A stretch of 64,000 nt of DNA from Qipengyuania sp. HL-TH1 (lineage in GTDB: Bacteria; Pseudomonadota; Alphaproteobacteria; Sphingomonadales; Sphingomonadaceae): positions 2,612,501 to 2,676,500 of the forward strand of contig NZ_CP142675.1 in assembly GCF_036365825.1 (NCBI RefSeq). Direction: 5' to 3'. Every line of letters starts with the position of its first letter. Position 1 is the first letter of the stretch. This document shows positions 1-9,880 of this stretch, in pieces. The translations under genes and the position numbers were made by a program. The notes under the pieces were generated by a model, which made no database searches, was not told the DNA's origin, and was given only the letters and a program-made list of their open reading frames with translations.

Positions 1-316
1 CACCGAAACCCCGCTGCGCGAGGGGATGATCCTGTCGAACGAGCCCGGTTACTACAAGCCCGGCGAATACGGCATCCGGATCGAGAACCTCGTGCTGGTG
101 GTCGATGCGGGTCTTGCGGACAGCGAGGGCAAGTATCTCGGCTTCGAAACGCTGACGATGGTTCCGCTCGACCGGACGCTGGTCGACCCCGCTCTGCTCA
201 GCGAGGCCGAAATCGGCTGGTGGAACGACTATCACACCGCGGTCTACGCCACGCTCGCCCCGCAGCTCGAAGGCGATGATCTCGCTTGGCTCGAGGAGCA
301 ATGCGCGCCCTTGTAG
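1..316 (+). CDS. M24 family metallopeptidase, aminopeptidase P type (3' end only)
   Basis: The gene enters from the left edge, open in frame from base 2, and ends at the TAG at 314-316. The visible residues hold the two late metal-ligand motifs of the pita-bread fold: SNEPGYY, whose Glu binds metal, and GIRIEN, whose second Glu bridges the two metal ions. About 55 residues follow that match the C-terminal domain of aminopeptidase P (FETLTMVPLD, then WWNDYH). The family removes an N-terminal residue that precedes proline. Only about a quarter of the protein is visible, so the exact subfamily and location cannot be stated. Confidence 0.85.
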   Translation, partial: TETPLREGMILSNEPGYYKPGEYGIRIENLVLVVDAGLADSEGKYLGFETLTMVPLDRTLVDPALLSEAEIGWWNDYHTAVYATLAPQLEGDDLAWLEEQCAPL

Positions 317-378
317 GTTCATCTACGTTCCCTTAATGTTCCGCCGGTCGCGAGTCGTTTTCGACAAGGAGAGTGCAG

Positions 379-774
379 ATGATCGGATATGTGACAGTGG
401 GGACCAACGATCTCGAGCGAGCGGCTCGGTTCTACGATCCCATCGCGGCCGAACTGGGCGTGGGGCGGATGATGGATTTCGACAGCTTCATCGCCTGGGG
501 CAATATGGACGGCGCGGCGGGTATCGCTGCGACCAAGCCATTCGATGGCGAAGCGGCGACCGTCGGCAATGGCACCATGGTGGCCCTGCAGGCGCAGGAC
601 CGCGATCAGGTGCAGCGGCTGTACGACATCGCGCTGGCCAACGGCGGCACCAGCGAGGGTGAACCGGGTCCCCGCGGCGAACCCGACGCCAACGGCATGG
701 TCTTCTATGCGGCCTATTTCCGCGATCCCGATGGCAACAAGCTCAACGCTTTCCTGATGGACAAGGTGACCTGA
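379..774 (+). CDS. VOC (glyoxalase/bleomycin-resistance) family protein
   Basis: A 131-residue single-domain VOC protein. It opens with MIGYVTVGTNDLERAARFYD, the usual first beta strand and helix, and ends in YFRDPDGNKL, the usual last strand with a metal-ligand-type position. ATG 379 is preferred over GTG 373 because AAGGAG at 365-370 is correctly spaced for it. The next gene starts one base after the stop, so the two are probably co-transcribed. VOC proteins range from glyoxalases to dioxygenases and antibiotic-binding proteins, and the substrate cannot be inferred here. Confidence 0.8.
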   Translation: MIGYVTVGTNDLERAARFYDPIAAELGVGRMMDFDSFIAWGNMDGAAGIAATKPFDGEAATVGNGTMVALQAQDRDQVQRLYDIALANGGTSEGEPGPRGEPDANGMVFYAAYFRDPDGNKLNAFLMDKVT

Positions 775-775
775 C

Positions 776-1189
776 ATGGCCCGGCCGCACCGTCTCGCCG
801 ACAGTTTCATCCATCTGGGTCTGGGCGCGACGGCGGTGCCGCAGCCGCCCTTCGACGGGCTCGAATGGTACGAAGCCTATGGCGAGCGGCACGGGGCCGA
901 CGGGCGCGAGGGGCGGCTGGTCGGCCAGCACCACTTTACCGAAAGCTGGGCCAGCTGGGAAATGCACCCGCTGGGCGAGGAAGTGGTGATCTGCACCGCG
1001 GGCACGATGGTGCTGACGCAGGAATTTCCCGAAGGGCGCCGCGAAAGCACGACGCTGGCGGCGGGGGAGTATGCCATCAATCCCGCGGGCGTGTGGCATA
1101 TTGCCGATATCGATAGCGAAGCCACCGCCATATTCATCACTGCGGGCGAGGGCACCCGGCACCGGCCCCGCTGCCTTGCAGCGCGATGA
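776..1189 (+). CDS. cupin-domain protein
   Basis: A 137-residue cupin. Residues in the middle (WEMHPLGEEVVICTAGTM) match cupin motif 1, and NPAGVWHIADI matches motif 2 with its late His. These barrels usually bind one metal and serve as small oxygenases, isomerases or sensors. The start lies one base after the stop of the VOC gene, which argues for a two-gene unit, possibly acting on one small metabolite. The specific function is unknown. The 162 bases downstream contain no gene. Confidence 0.75.
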   Translation: MARPHRLADSFIHLGLGATAVPQPPFDGLEWYEAYGERHGADGREGRLVGQHHFTESWASWEMHPLGEEVVICTAGTMVLTQEFPEGRRESTTLAAGEYAINPAGVWHIADIDSEATAIFITAGEGTRHRPRCLAAR

Positions 1190-1330
1190 ACAGGTCCGCC
1201 GCGCCGATGCAATTCGTTACAATTCAGGCCATGTTCGGGATATTGCTGCGACATTGCGGGCCTAGAACGGGGATACGAGCTGCGGCGGGCGAATACGTCC
1301 CTCCCCTCAGACCCCTGGTCCGTCGCAGCT

Positions 1331-1351
1331 CTCCACTTTTGGAGATAAGCA
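1331..1351 (+). promoter_or_regulatory. hairpin covering the Shine-Dalgarno of the EF-hand gene
   Basis: CTCCA (1331-1335) pairs with TGGAG (1340-1344) around a four-base CTTT loop. The GGAG it buries is the only good ribosome-binding site for the ATG at 1352. Such a short stem could weaken initiation until melted or bound. The pairing is read from the sequence; any regulatory role is inference. Confidence 0.35.
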
Positions 1352-2026
1352 ATGAACAAGACCTTCCTCACTCTCTCCGCTGCCGTGCTGGCGCTGACCG
1401 GCACTGCTGCAATCGCGCAGCACCGTGGCGGGGAAAATCCCGACACCGATGGCGATGGCCGCATCACGCTGGCCGAAATGCAGGCCACCAGCGCTGCGCG
1501 CTTCGCCCGCATGGATGCCAATGGCGATGGTGTGCTCAATGCCAACGACCGCGCGGCCAAGGGCACCCAGATGTTCGCCCAGGCGGACACCGATGGTGAT
1601 GGCGAGCTGACCGCAGCCGAAATGACGGCTGCGCATGAAGCCCGCAAGGCGAACCGGCCCGAACGCGGCGACCGTGCCGAACGGCGCGGCACTCGCGGCG
1701 GTGATCGCAGCGCCCGCATGGCCGAGCATTTCGCCAAGGCCGATACCGACCAGTCGGGCGGCCTCTCGCAAGCCGAACTGGCCGCAATGCACGAAGCCCG
1801 CGGCGAACGCGGCAAACGTGGTGGCCGTGACGGAAAGCGCGGCGGCATGCACATGAGCGCCGATACCAATGGCGACCAGGCGATCAGCCGCGCCGAATTC
1901 GATGCTTCGGTCGAGGCCCGCTTCGCCAAGCTCGACACCAATGGCGACGGCGCGATTTCTGCCGAGGAACGCGATGCACAGAAGGGCGAACGCCGTGCCA
2001 AGCGCGGCGAGCGCCGCGGCCAGTAA
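1352..2026 (+). CDS. secreted EF-hand calcium-binding protein
   Basis: The 224-residue product starts with a signal peptide (residues 1-22, cut near AIAQ). It carries six DxDxDG-type loops, at about 31-42, 55-66, 79-90, 131-142, 171-182 and 195-206. Loops four and five deviate from consensus (DTDQSGG, DTNGDQA). Arg/Glu-rich linkers separate them and the C-terminus is basic. A periplasmic calcium buffer or sensor is likely. The response regulator starts 49 bases downstream, so co-expression with that two-component system is plausible. Its GGAG at 1341-1344 sits in a small hairpin. Confidence 0.85.
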   Translation: MNKTFLTLSAAVLALTGTAAIAQHRGGENPDTDGDGRITLAEMQATSAARFARMDANGDGVLNANDRAAKGTQMFAQADTDGDGELTAAEMTAAHEARKANRPERGDRAERRGTRGGDRSARMAEHFAKADTDQSGGLSQAELAAMHEARGERGKRGGRDGKRGGMHMSADTNGDQAISRAEFDASVEARFAKLDTNGDGAISAEERDAQKGERRAKRGERRGQ

Positions 2027-2075
2027 CGCTTGATCGCAGGGACCACCGGGCGGTAGGCGCGGAATTGAATTACCT

Positions 2076-2813
2076 ATGACCGAACCCGCGTCCACCTCCA
2101 TCCTGCTCGTCGATGACGAACGCAGCCTGCGCGAACCCCTGGCGGAGTATCTTACCCGCCAGGGGTTCGTCGTGCGCGAGGCGGACAGCGCCGCGCAGGC
2201 ACGCACGCTGCTGGCGCAGGAATTGCCGGACCTCGCGCTGCTCGACATCATGATGCCCGGCGAAGACGGCCTGTCGCTGTGCCGCCATCTGGTCGAGAGC
2301 CGCGGCCTGCCGACGATCCTGCTCACCGCCAAGGGCGAAGCCATGGACCGGATCATCGGCCTGGAAATCGGCGCCGACGACTATGTCACCAAGCCTTTCG
2401 AACCGCGCGAACTGGTGGCGCGCATCCGCTCGGTGCTGCGCCGTGCCGAACGGCCTGCCGCCGTGGCCGACGAGGAATTCCTCTATCGGTTCGAAGACTG
2501 GCATCTCGACCCGCTCAAGCGCCGCCTAACCGATCCCGACAATGCGCTGGTGCCGCTTTCGACTGCCGAGTTCCGCATGCTGCGCGCCTTTTGCGATCAC
2601 CCGCGGCAGGTGCTCGACCGCGACCGGTTGCTCGATATGGTTCAGGGGCGCGAAGCCCAGCTATTCGACCGCGCAGTCGACAACCAGATCAGCCGGCTAA
2701 GGCGCAAGATCGAAACCGACAGCCGCAACCCGCATTTCATCCAGACCGTACGCGGCGGCGGCTATCGCTTCGGTGCCGAGGTCACGCGCGTCGCGCGCAA
2801 CGACAACGCATGA
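2076..2813 (+). CDS. OmpR-family response regulator
   Basis: This 245-residue regulator has a receiver domain (about 8-122) with the acidic pair D13/D14, phospho-acceptor D57 in LALLDIMMP, and K106 in YVTKPFEP. A winged-helix DNA-binding domain follows (about 135-235), with the signature DNQISRLRRKIE and a YRF end. Its stop overlaps the kinase start as ATGA, so the two are translationally coupled. The upstream EF-hand gene may be a target or operon partner. The stimulus is not evident from the regulator itself. Confidence 0.93.
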   Translation: MTEPASTSILLVDDERSLREPLAEYLTRQGFVVREADSAAQARTLLAQELPDLALLDIMMPGEDGLSLCRHLVESRGLPTILLTAKGEAMDRIIGLEIGADDYVTKPFEPRELVARIRSVLRRAERPAAVADEEFLYRFEDWHLDPLKRRLTDPDNALVPLSTAEFRMLRAFCDHPRQVLDRDRLLDMVQGREAQLFDRAVDNQISRLRRKIETDSRNPHFIQTVRGGGYRFGAEVTRVARNDNA

Positions 2814-4225
2814 CGCGTTTCCTGCCCCGTAGCCTGCTCGGACAGGTCATGCTGGCGCTGGCCGCTGCACTGCTGATCGCGCAGGCCATCTCGGCGACCA
2901 TGCTCTACCGCGCGGCTTCCGAACGGCGCGAGCTTGCCGTGACCAGCGCTGCGAGCTTCCAGCTCCTCGTCGGCCAGCGCCGCGACCTGCGCGACGAACG
3001 GCGCCGGCGCGCGCGTCCGCCATCGGGCCGGCCCGGCCCCGTCGAAGACGAACCGTTCATCCGCCTGCCGCGCAGCATCCGTTTCTCGAACAGCGAGACC
3101 AGCCCGCTGCTCTCCGGCGAAGAACGCAATTCGGCGCGCGAGGCCGCGATCACGCGCCAGCTTGAACGCCAGGGCCTGGAAGTGGCCGAAATCGTCGTCA
3201 CCGACCGCTCGCTGGAGTCGGATCCGCTTGTCGGCCAGCTGGAGCAGACCCACCCCGTATGGGACCAGCGCCTGCGCACCGCGCCGCATGAATTGCTGGT
3301 GGTCGGCTTGCGGCAGGAGGGCACCGATGGCTGGCAGGTCGCCCGCCTCGCCGTGCCGCCCCCCGATCGCGGCATCGTCCGCACCCTCGTTCTGCAGACG
3401 CTGATCCTGTTCCTGGTGCTCGTCGGTCTGCTCTATTTCGTGCTGCGCCGAATTACCCGCCCACTCGCCGCGCTGGCCGACCGCACCCGGCGGTTCGGGA
3501 GCGCGGGCGCGCCCGAGGAACCGCTGATACCCAGCGGCCCGCAGGATGTCCGCCGACTGATCGAAGCGCATAATGCGATGCAGGGACGGATCGGGTCGAT
3601 GCTCGACGAAAAGGACGTCATGCTCGGCGCCATCGGGCATGATCTGAAAACCCCGCTCGCCGCGCTGCGGGTGCGCATCGAAAGCGTCGAGGACGAGGCC
3701 GCGCGCGCGAAAATGGCGGCGACGATCGAGGACATTACCCGCACGCTCGACGAGATCCTTTCGCTCGCGCGGATCGGGCGCAGCGATGCGCCGCCCGAAA
3801 TGACCGAGCTCGGCGCGCTGGCCGCGTCGGTGATCGAGGAATTCGAGGATTTGGGCCAGCCGGTCACGCTTGCCGGCGGCGCACGCATCGCCGCCCCGGT
3901 GCATCTCACCTGGCTCAAGCGCGGGCTGCGCAATCTCGTCACCAATGCGCTGCGCTATGCCGGCACGGCGCATGTCAGCGTGCTGCGCGAGGACGGTATG
4001 GCGGTGCTGCGGGTGGAGGACGAGGGCCCGGGCATTCCCGAGGACCGCATTCACGAAATGCTCGAGCCCTTCACGCGCGGCGAGGCCAGCCGCAATCGTG
4101 AAACCGGCGGCTCCGGGCTGGGCCTGACGCTGGCGCGCGCGGTGGCCGAACAGCATGGCGGGACGTTGACGCTCGCCAACCGTCCCGAAGGCGGATTGCG
4201 CGCCGAAATCCGCATTCCGACCTAG
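2810..4225 (+). CDS. membrane sensor histidine kinase
   Basis: A 471-residue kinase that partners the overlapping response regulator. It has a transmembrane helix (about 12-32), an Arg-rich periplasmic segment of about 155 residues, a second helix (about 192-212), HAMP, and a HisKA domain with the phospho-acceptor H277 in GHDLKTP. The HATPase part has an N-box ([10 protein letters not shown]), DEGPGIP and GGSGLGL. The sensor segment resembles no domain I recognise. ATG 2810 is chosen because it forms ATGA with the regulator stop. The 3' end overlaps the convergent ATPase gene by four bases. Confidence 0.93.
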   Translation: MTRFLPRSLLGQVMLALAAALLIAQAISATMLYRAASERRELAVTSAASFQLLVGQRRDLRDERRRRARPPSGRPGPVEDEPFIRLPRSIRFSNSETSPLLSGEERNSAREAAITRQLERQGLEVAEIVVTDRSLESDPLVGQLEQTHPVWDQRLRTAPHELLVVGLRQEGTDGWQVARLAVPPPDRGIVRTLVLQTLILFLVLVGLLYFVLRRITRPLAALADRTRRFGSAGAPEEPLIPSGPQDVRRLIEAHNAMQGRIGSMLDEKDVMLGAIGHDLKTPLAALRVRIESVEDEAARAKMAATIEDITRTLDEILSLARIGRSDAPPEMTELGALAASVIEEFEDLGQPVTLAGGARIAAPVHLTWLKRGLRNLVTNALRYAGTAHVSVLREDGMAVLRVEDEGPGIPEDRIHEMLEPFTRGEASRNRETGGSGLGLTLARAVAEQHGGTLTLANRPEGGLRAEIRIPT

Positions 4226-5796
4226 CGCATCAACCCGCCGACCAGATTGCGGACGAAGCGGCCCGCGATACTGCCGCCAAACTCGGTCGCGATCGACCCG
4301 GCGGCCGAAGTCGCAGCCGACCGTGCCGGATTGGCGCGGCTTTTCTTGCCCAGCACCTTGGCCGCGATGAGCGAAGCGGCGCTGCTCGCGGCAGCCCCCG
4401 CCGCGGCCTTGCCCGCCTTTTCCCATAGCGAAGTGGTCTTGCGGCTGCGCTTGCGTACTTCGGTTTCGCCCTTCTCCGCGACCTCCTCGGCGGTCGCGGC
4501 CGCGTCGACTGCCTTGGCGGCGAGCACTTCCTCGGCGCTCTCGCGATCGACCGCGACGTCGTATTTCCCATCGAGCGCGCTGACCGAATTGACGATCTTG
4601 CGCTCCTTCTCGGTCACCGGGCCAAGACGCGATTGCGGCGGTTTGATCAGCGTGCGCTGGACCACCGTCGGCGCCCCGTCCTCGTCGAGCGAGGAAACCA
4701 GCGCCTCGCCCACTTTCAATTCGGTGATCGCCTGCGCGACATCGAGTTCGGGATTGATGCGGAAGGTTTCCGCGGCCGCCTTGATCGCGCGCTGGTCGCG
4801 CGGGGTGAAGGCGCGCAGCGCATGCTGAACGCGGTTGCCCAGCTGGCCGGCGATCTTTTCCGGAATGTCGATCGGGTTCTGCGTGACGAAATAGACGCCC
4901 ACGCCTTTCGAGCGGATCAGGCGGACGACCTGTTCGACCTTGTCTTCGAGCGCTTCGGGCGCGTCATCGAACAGCAGGTGCGCTTCGTCGAAGAAGAACA
5001 CCAGCCTGGGTTTGTCGGGATCGCCCACTTCGGGCAGGCTTTCGAACAATTCGGCAAGCAGCCACAGCAGGAAGGTGGCGTACAGCTTGGGCCCGCGCAT
5101 CAGCTTGTCCGCGGCGAGCACGTTGATCACGCCCCGGCCCTGGTCGTCGAGCGCGAGGAAATCGTCGATCTCCAGCGCGGGTTCGCCGAAGAACATGTCC
5201 GCGCCCTGGCTCTCGAAACTCAGCAGCTGCCGCTGGATCGCCCCGACGCTGGCCTTCGACACATTGCCGTAAGTGCCCGAAAGCTCCTTCGCGTTCTCAT
5301 AGGCATAGGCGAGCATCGATTGCAGGTCGCCGAGGTCGAGCAGCAGCAGTCCATCATCGTCGGCATGGCGGAAGATGATGTTGAGCACACCTTCCTGCGT
5401 CTCGTTGAGATCGAGCAACCGCGCCAGCAGCAACGGCCCCATTTCCGAAATGGTGGTGCGGATCGGGAAGCCCTGCTCACCATACAGATCCCAGAAAACG
5501 GCGGCATTGTCGGCATAGGCATAGTCTTCCATGCCCAGTTCCGCCGCCCGCGCTTCGAGCTTGTCGGCATGCTTGAACTGCGGCGAACCGGCCATCGAGA
5601 TACCCGCCAGATCGCCCTTCACATCGGCAACGAAGACCGGGACGCCATTGGCGGAGAAACTTTCCGCCAGCCCCTGCAGCGTCACCGTCTTGCCAGTGCC
5701 CGTCGCCCCGGCGATCAGACCGTGGCGATTGGCCTGGTCGAGCCGCAAGTGCTGGTTCTCGCCATTTCCGCCCAGTCCAAGAAAAATCTCGCTCAT
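4222..5796 (-). CDS. HerA-like DUF853 ATPase (YjgR family)
   Basis: The protein has 524 residues. Walker A is GATGTGKT (30-37), Walker B is [12 protein letters not shown], and an Arg-rich region near [12 protein letters not shown] completes the ATPase fold, which resembles HerA/VirB4. The family is annotated as helicase HerA-like DUF853; its in vivo role is poorly defined. The C-terminal 80 residues are low-complexity, Ala/Lys-rich and glycine-containing. The start at 5796 follows the family N-terminus (MSEIFLG). It is divergent from pabBC, with 111 bases between them. Confidence 0.88.
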   Translation of the reverse strand: MSEIFLGLGGNGENQHLRLDQANRHGLIAGATGTGKTVTLQGLAESFSANGVPVFVADVKGDLAGISMAGSPQFKHADKLEARAAELGMEDYAYADNAAVFWDLYGEQGFPIRTTISEMGPLLLARLLDLNETQEGVLNIIFRHADDDGLLLLDLGDLQSMLAYAYENAKELSGTYGNVSKASVGAIQRQLLSFESQGADMFFGEPALEIDDFLALDDQGRGVINVLAADKLMRGPKLYATFLLWLLAELFESLPEVGDPDKPRLVFFFDEAHLLFDDAPEALEDKVEQVVRLIRSKGVGVYFVTQNPIDIPEKIAGQLGNRVQHALRAFTPRDQRAIKAAAETFRINPELDVAQAITELKVGEALVSSLDEDGAPTVVQRTLIKPPQSRLGPVTEKERKIVNSVSALDGKYDVAVDRESAEEVLAAKAVDAAATAEEVAEKGETEVRKRSRKTTSLWEKAGKAAAGAAASSAASLIAAKVLGKKSRANPARSAATSAAGSIATEFGGSIAGRFVRNLVGGLMR

Positions 5797-5907
5797 TGTG
5801 CTGCCCGCTCCCGATGGTTCGCCCGCCCTTGCGGTGTGGCGCAGCCTTGTGGGTGCGGTCAAGCTATCCCTCGACAGGCGCAGCGCTTGCGGTAAAGGCT
5901 GGCACCG

Positions 5908-7719
5908 ATGGCGGAAAAGCGTCCCTTTGTCCTGCTCGACGATGCGCGCGAATGCGGCGCGGCGGATGCTCTGCTGTTCGAGAACCCGCGCGAAATTTTC
6001 ATCGCCCAGCGCCCCGAACAGGTTGCCGAAGCGCTTGCGGCGGCGGAAGCCGCGCGGCAGGCAGGCGGCGAACTGGCGGGCTTCATCGCTTACGAGGCCG
6101 GATTGGCGCTGGAAGACCGGCTTCGCCCGCTCGCCGATGCACGCAGCGGCGGCGGCGGGCCGCTGGTCTGGCTCGGCCTGTTCGATGCACCGACGCGGAT
6201 CGCCGCAGCCGACATGCCCGACTGGCTGGCAGCGCATGCACAAGGCGGTGGCAGTGTCGGCCCGCTCGAGCCGCAGCTGTCACCGGGCGGCTATGCGCAG
6301 GCTTTCGGGACGCTGCAGGACGCGATCCGCGCGGGCGATATCTACCAGGCCAATTTGACCTTCCCGCTGGCGGGCAATTTCACCGGCGATCCGCTGGGGC
6401 TCTACGCCGCGCTGCGCCCGGCGGCGCAGGCGGGCTATGGCGGCGTCATTTTCGACGGTACGCATTGGCTGCTCAGCCTCAGCCCCGAATTGTTCGTCTC
6501 GCTCAAGGATGGCGAGGCCAAGGCCAAGCCGATGAAGGGCACGCGCCCGCGGGGCAGCGATGCGGAGACCGACGCAGCGCTGGCAGCAGAGCTCGCCGGT
6601 TCGGTCAAGGACCGCGCCGAGAATCTGATGATCGTCGATTTGATGCGCAACGATCTCGCCCGTGTCGCCGAAGCCGGCAGCGTGCGGGTGGACGAACCCT
6701 TCGCGATCGAGAGCTACCCCACCGTCCACCAGATGGTCAGCGTGGTCCGCGCCCGGCTTGGGCAGGGCGAAGGCGCGGTCGATCTCGTCCGCGCGCTGTT
6801 CCCCTGCGGGTCGATTACGGGTGCGCCCAAGATCCGCGCCATGGAATTGATCGACACGGTCGAGCGCGATCCGCGCGGCGCCTATTGCGGGGCTATCGGC
6901 CGGATCGGCGCAGGCGGCGATGCGGCCTTCAACGTGGCGATCCGCACCTTGCGGCTGACCGAGATCGAGAACGGCCGCGGCAAGGCGGTGCTGGGCGTGG
7001 GCGGCGCGATCGTCGCCGACAGCGAACCGCGTACCGAATGGCGCGAGGCGCTACTCAAGGGGGCCTTTGCCCGCAGCTCCTCGCCCGCTTGCCGCGCCGC
7101 GCAATTCGACCTCATTGAAACCATGCGCTTCACCCCCGACAAGGGGATCGCCCAGCTCGAAATGCATCTCCAGCGGATGAAAGACAGCGCCGCCGAACTC
7201 GGCTTTTCCTTCGACCGCCACGAAGCGCGCAACCAGTTGCATGCGCTGTGTTTTGTGCTCGAGCGGCCCAGCCGGGTGCGCCTGTTCGCCGCCCGCTCGG
7301 GCGCGATCGCGCTCGAGGCGCGCGACCTGCCGCAGGCCTGGCCCGAACCGGCGCGCTGCATCGTCCTGCCGCTGCCGGTCGACCCGGGCGACTGGCGGCT
7401 GCGGCACAAGACCACCGACCGCAGCTTTTACGAAGATGCCCAGCGCGTCGCGCACAGTCACGGCGCGCAAGAAGCGCTGTTCGTGCGCGAAGACGGGCTG
7501 CTGACCGAGGGCTGCGTGACCAATATCTTCGTCGAGGATGGCGACGGCGGCCTGCTCACCCCGCCCGCGCGCCTCGGCCTGCTGCCCGGTGTCTATCGCC
7601 GGACCCTGATCGAGCAAGGCCGCGTGCGCGAAGCGGACCTGCGGATCGAGGATTTGGACAAGGGCTTCTACCTCGGCAATGCGCTGCGGCTCCTGATGAA
7701 AGCGACACTCAAGACATGA
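5908..7719 (+). CDS. pabB: aminodeoxychorismate synthase component I fused to 4-amino-4-deoxychorismate lyase
   Basis: The 603-residue fusion makes 4-aminobenzoate for folate. Residues about 1-390 are PabB: chorismate-binding motifs include PMKGTRPRG, whose Lys (not Ala) separates PabB from anthranilate synthase, and CGSITGAPK. Residues about 395-603 are a PabC-type fold IV PLP enzyme, with the PLP Lys in LRHKTTDR and the TEGCVTNIF motif. No glutaminase subunit (PabA) lies in the window, so ammonia must come from a distant partner. It overlaps the pseudouridine synthase start as ATGA. Confidence 0.93.
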   Translation: MAEKRPFVLLDDARECGAADALLFENPREIFIAQRPEQVAEALAAAEAARQAGGELAGFIAYEAGLALEDRLRPLADARSGGGGPLVWLGLFDAPTRIAAADMPDWLAAHAQGGGSVGPLEPQLSPGGYAQAFGTLQDAIRAGDIYQANLTFPLAGNFTGDPLGLYAALRPAAQAGYGGVIFDGTHWLLSLSPELFVSLKDGEAKAKPMKGTRPRGSDAETDAALAAELAGSVKDRAENLMIVDLMRNDLARVAEAGSVRVDEPFAIESYPTVHQMVSVVRARLGQGEGAVDLVRALFPCGSITGAPKIRAMELIDTVERDPRGAYCGAIGRIGAGGDAAFNVAIRTLRLTEIENGRGKAVLGVGGAIVADSEPRTEWREALLKGAFARSSSPACRAAQFDLIETMRFTPDKGIAQLEMHLQRMKDSAAELGFSFDRHEARNQLHALCFVLERPSRVRLFAARSGAIALEARDLPQAWPEPARCIVLPLPVDPGDWRLRHKTTDRSFYEDAQRVAHSHGAQEALFVREDGLLTEGCVTNIFVEDGDGGLLTPPARLGLLPGVYRRTLIEQGRVREADLRIEDLDKGFYLGNALRLLMKATLKT

Positions 7720-8372
7720 TGCAGATCCCGATCCTTTTCGAAGACGGCGAGGCGCTGGTGATTGACAAGCCTTCCGGGTTGCCGATCGAACGCCCGCGGC
7801 GGGGCGGCGCGTGCCTCGAAGACCATTTCGAGCAGCTCAAGCTGGGGTTCCAGCGCGCGCCGGTGCCGGTGCACCGGATCGATACCGATACCAGCGGCTG
7901 CCTGCTGCTGGCGCGCAATCCCAAGGCGCTGACGCGGTTCTCGCGCGCCTTTGAGGACCGCCGGGTCGAAAAGCGCTATCTCGGCGTGCTGGCCGGTGTG
8001 CCGGACGCAAGCGAAGGGACGATCGAACTGTCGCTGTCCAAGATCAGCAGCGCCGAAAAGGGCTGGCGCATGATCGCGGCGAAAAAGGGCAAGCCCTCGA
8101 TCACCCATTGGCGCGTGCTCGCCGAAATCGATGGCCGCGCATTGCTCGAATTCCGTCCCGAAACCGGGCGTACCCACCAGATCCGCGTGCATTGCGAGGC
8201 GGGGCTGGGCCTGCCGCTGCTGGGCGATCCGGTCTATGGCGACGGCAAGGGCGCCCCGCGCACCATGCTGCATGCCGCGGCGATCACCGTCCCGCGCGAG
8301 GGCAAACCGCCGATCGCCGCCACCGCCCCCGTCCCGCGCGATTTCACCGCGCTCGGCTTCGGCGATGGGTAG
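7716..8372 (+). CDS. RluA-family RNA pseudouridine synthase
   Basis: The 218-residue enzyme isomerises uridine in rRNA or tRNA. The catalytic Asp lies in HRIDTDTSGCLLLARN, the RluA-type motif II, and RTHQIRVHCEAGLGLPLLGD is motif III. There is no S4 domain, as in RluA and RluC-like short forms. The target position cannot be assigned. It overlaps pabBC upstream (ATGA; ATG 7719 is an alternative start) and arfB downstream by eight bases, so the three genes are probably one transcript. Confidence 0.88.
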   Translation: MMQIPILFEDGEALVIDKPSGLPIERPRRGGACLEDHFEQLKLGFQRAPVPVHRIDTDTSGCLLLARNPKALTRFSRAFEDRRVEKRYLGVLAGVPDASEGTIELSLSKISSAEKGWRMIAAKKGKPSITHWRVLAEIDGRALLEFRPETGRTHQIRVHCEAGLGLPLLGDPVYGDGKGAPRTMLHAAAITVPREGKPPIAATAPVPRDFTALGFGDG

Positions 8373-8769
8373 GATAGCCGACAAGGCTCTCGAAATTGCC
8401 GAGGAGAAGTTCATCGCCTCCTCGGGCCCCGGCGGGCAGAACGTCAACAAGGTCGCTACCTCGGTCCAGTTGCGGGTCGATGTGTTCCAGCTGGGCATGG
8501 ATCCCGAATCCTTCGAGCGCCTCAAGGACATCGCCGGGAGCAAGTTCACCAAGGGCGGTGAAATCGTGCTGACCGCCAATGAATACCGCACGCAGGAACA
8601 GAACCGCGAGGCGGCGCGCGAACGGCTGGTCGCGCTGCTTGCCGAAGCGCTCACGCCGCCGCGCAAACGCAAGCAGAGCCGCGTCAACCGCGTGGGCAAG
8701 GTCAAGCGTCTCAAGGCCAAGAAGGCGCGCGGCGAAGTGAAGTCCAAGCGTGGCCGGGTCGACTGGTAG
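8365..8769 (+). CDS. arfB: alternative ribosome-rescue factor ArfB (peptidyl-tRNA hydrolase)
   Basis: A 134-residue release-factor-like protein. Its GGQ catalytic motif is in SSGPGGQNVNKV, followed by a basic C-terminal tail (RKRKQSRVNRVGKVKR and onward) that enters the empty mRNA channel of stalled ribosomes. This matches E. coli YaeJ/ArfB, which lacks codon-recognition domains. The start at 8365 lies inside the 3' end of the pseudouridine synthase gene. A hairpin with a T-run follows the stop. Confidence 0.9.
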   Translation: MGRIADKALEIAEEKFIASSGPGGQNVNKVATSVQLRVDVFQLGMDPESFERLKDIAGSKFTKGGEIVLTANEYRTQEQNREAARERLVALLAEALTPPRKRKQSRVNRVGKVKRLKAKKARGEVKSKRGRVDW

Positions 8770-8802
8770 AATGCTTGACTTTTGCCGGTGAATCGCCCAA
8801 TG

Positions 8803-8846
8803 GGCGCGCCGGAACGGCGGTGCTCTGCGCGCCGCCCTTGTTTTTT
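8803..8846 (+). terminator. probable intrinsic terminator after arfB
   Basis: GGCGCGC (8803-8809) pairs with GCGCGCC (8827-8833) across a 17-base loop. Six T residues at 8841-8846 follow, after a seven-base linker. The linker makes it imperfect, but its position between arfB and rpmG fits. Confidence 0.5.
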
Positions 8847-8886
8847 CGGGCCCCATCGGCCCCTTTCAGATCTTTAGGAACACGCC

Positions 8887-9054
8887 ATGGCGAAGCCCGC
8901 AACCGTCAAGATCAAGCTCGTCTCGACCGCCGACACGGGCTTCTACTATGTGACCAAGAAGAACCCCCGGAATCACACCGAGAAGTTCACCTTCCGCAAG
9001 TACGATCCCGTCGCGCGCAAGCACGTCGAGTTCAAGGAAGCCAAGATCAAGTAA
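8887..9054 (+). CDS. rpmG: 50S ribosomal protein L33
   Basis: A 55-residue ribosomal protein of the large subunit, recognised from [14 protein letters not shown], the central [12 protein letters not shown] and the end [18 protein letters not shown]. It lacks the paired zinc-binding cysteines, so it is the zinc-independent form. TTTAGGA at 8873-8879 serves as a ribosome-binding site. It stands alone after the arfB terminator, and lolA follows 74 bases later. Confidence 0.97.
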   Translation: MAKPATVKIKLVSTADTGFYYVTKKNPRNHTEKFTFRKYDPVARKHVEFKEAKIK

Positions 9055-9128
9055 TGCGCAACCAGCTGAACCGCGGGAACGAGCGGGGTTCAGCGATGGT
9101 TCAATGCTCCGACCCTAACCGCAGGAGC

Positions 9129-9791
9129 ATGAGCACCTTGTCTTTGCAAAAGCATAAATCGATTCGCGCCGCGCTAGCCCTTTCGCTGGCCGCGGCGCTT
9201 CCTGCATCCGCCATCCTGGCGCCGGCCCCGGTGGCCGCCGCCCAGGGCGATCTCGACAAGGCCGTTGCCGCCTTGCGCGGCATCTCCACGATGAAGGCCG
9301 ATTTCGTCCAGACCGACCGCAGCGGCCAGACCGTCCGCGGGGTCATGACGCTCAAGCGGCCGGGCAAGATCCGCTTCGAATACGAGAAGGGCGTGCCCAT
9401 GCTCGTCGTCTCGAACGGCAAGTCGATGTATATGGTGGACTACGAGGTCAACCAGGTCCAGCGCTGGCCGATCGAGAACTCGCCGCTTGGCGCGCTGCTC
9501 GACCCGAGCCGCGACGTGAAGCGCTTCGGCAAGCTGGTGCCGACCAGCCACCCCGATGTCGTCAGCGTCGAAGTACGCGATACCAAGCGGCCCGAGTTTG
9601 GCGTGATCACGCTGATCTTCGCCCGCGATGCCGCATCGCCCGGCGGGCTGCGGCTGACGCATTGGGTCGCGCTCGATTCGCAGAACCACCGCACCACCGT
9701 CCGACTCGCGAACCAGCGTTACGGCGTGGCGGTGGCCGACAGCGCGTTCACTTTCCGCGACCCGCGCCGTTCGTCCCGTCGTCCGGGATAA
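9129..9791 (+). CDS. lolA: outer-membrane lipoprotein carrier LolA-family protein
   Basis: About 220 residues, with an N-terminal signal sequence (RAALALSLAAALPASAIL) and a LolA/LolB beta-barrel beginning ISTMKADFVQTDRSGQTVRG. LolA carries lipoproteins across the periplasm from LolCDE to the outer membrane. Motifs such as GKIRFEYEKG and YMVDYEVNQVQRWP support the family. The start is uncertain: AGGAG (9123-9127) lies one base before ATG 9129, which is too close, while TTG 9138 has better spacing. Either gives a normal signal peptide. The neighbouring xthA-lolA region is common in alphaproteobacteria. Confidence 0.88.
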   Translation: MSTLSLQKHKSIRAALALSLAAALPASAILAPAPVAAAQGDLDKAVAALRGISTMKADFVQTDRSGQTVRGVMTLKRPGKIRFEYEKGVPMLVVSNGKSMYMVDYEVNQVQRWPIENSPLGALLDPSRDVKRFGKLVPTSHPDVVSVEVRDTKRPEFGVITLIFARDAASPGGLRLTHWVALDSQNHRTTVRLANQRYGVAVADSAFTFRDPRRSSRRPG

Positions 9792-9845
9792 ACGGGCACG
9801 CGGCGAATTGTGCGATCTATGCGTTATCCCGCTCCACGGCGTTCA

Positions 9846-9874
9846 TTGAACAGCAATCGAGCGAGGCCTAATTT
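9846..9874 (+). promoter_or_regulatory. sigma-70-like promoter for a candidate small RNA
   Basis: TTGAAC (9846-9851) and TAATTT (9869-9874) are separated by exactly 17 bases. A start site near 9881 would begin transcription at the hairpin that opens the candidate small RNA. The match to consensus is good for such a GC-rich genome, but no experiment supports it. Confidence 0.45.
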
Positions 9875-9880
9875 CTAATC

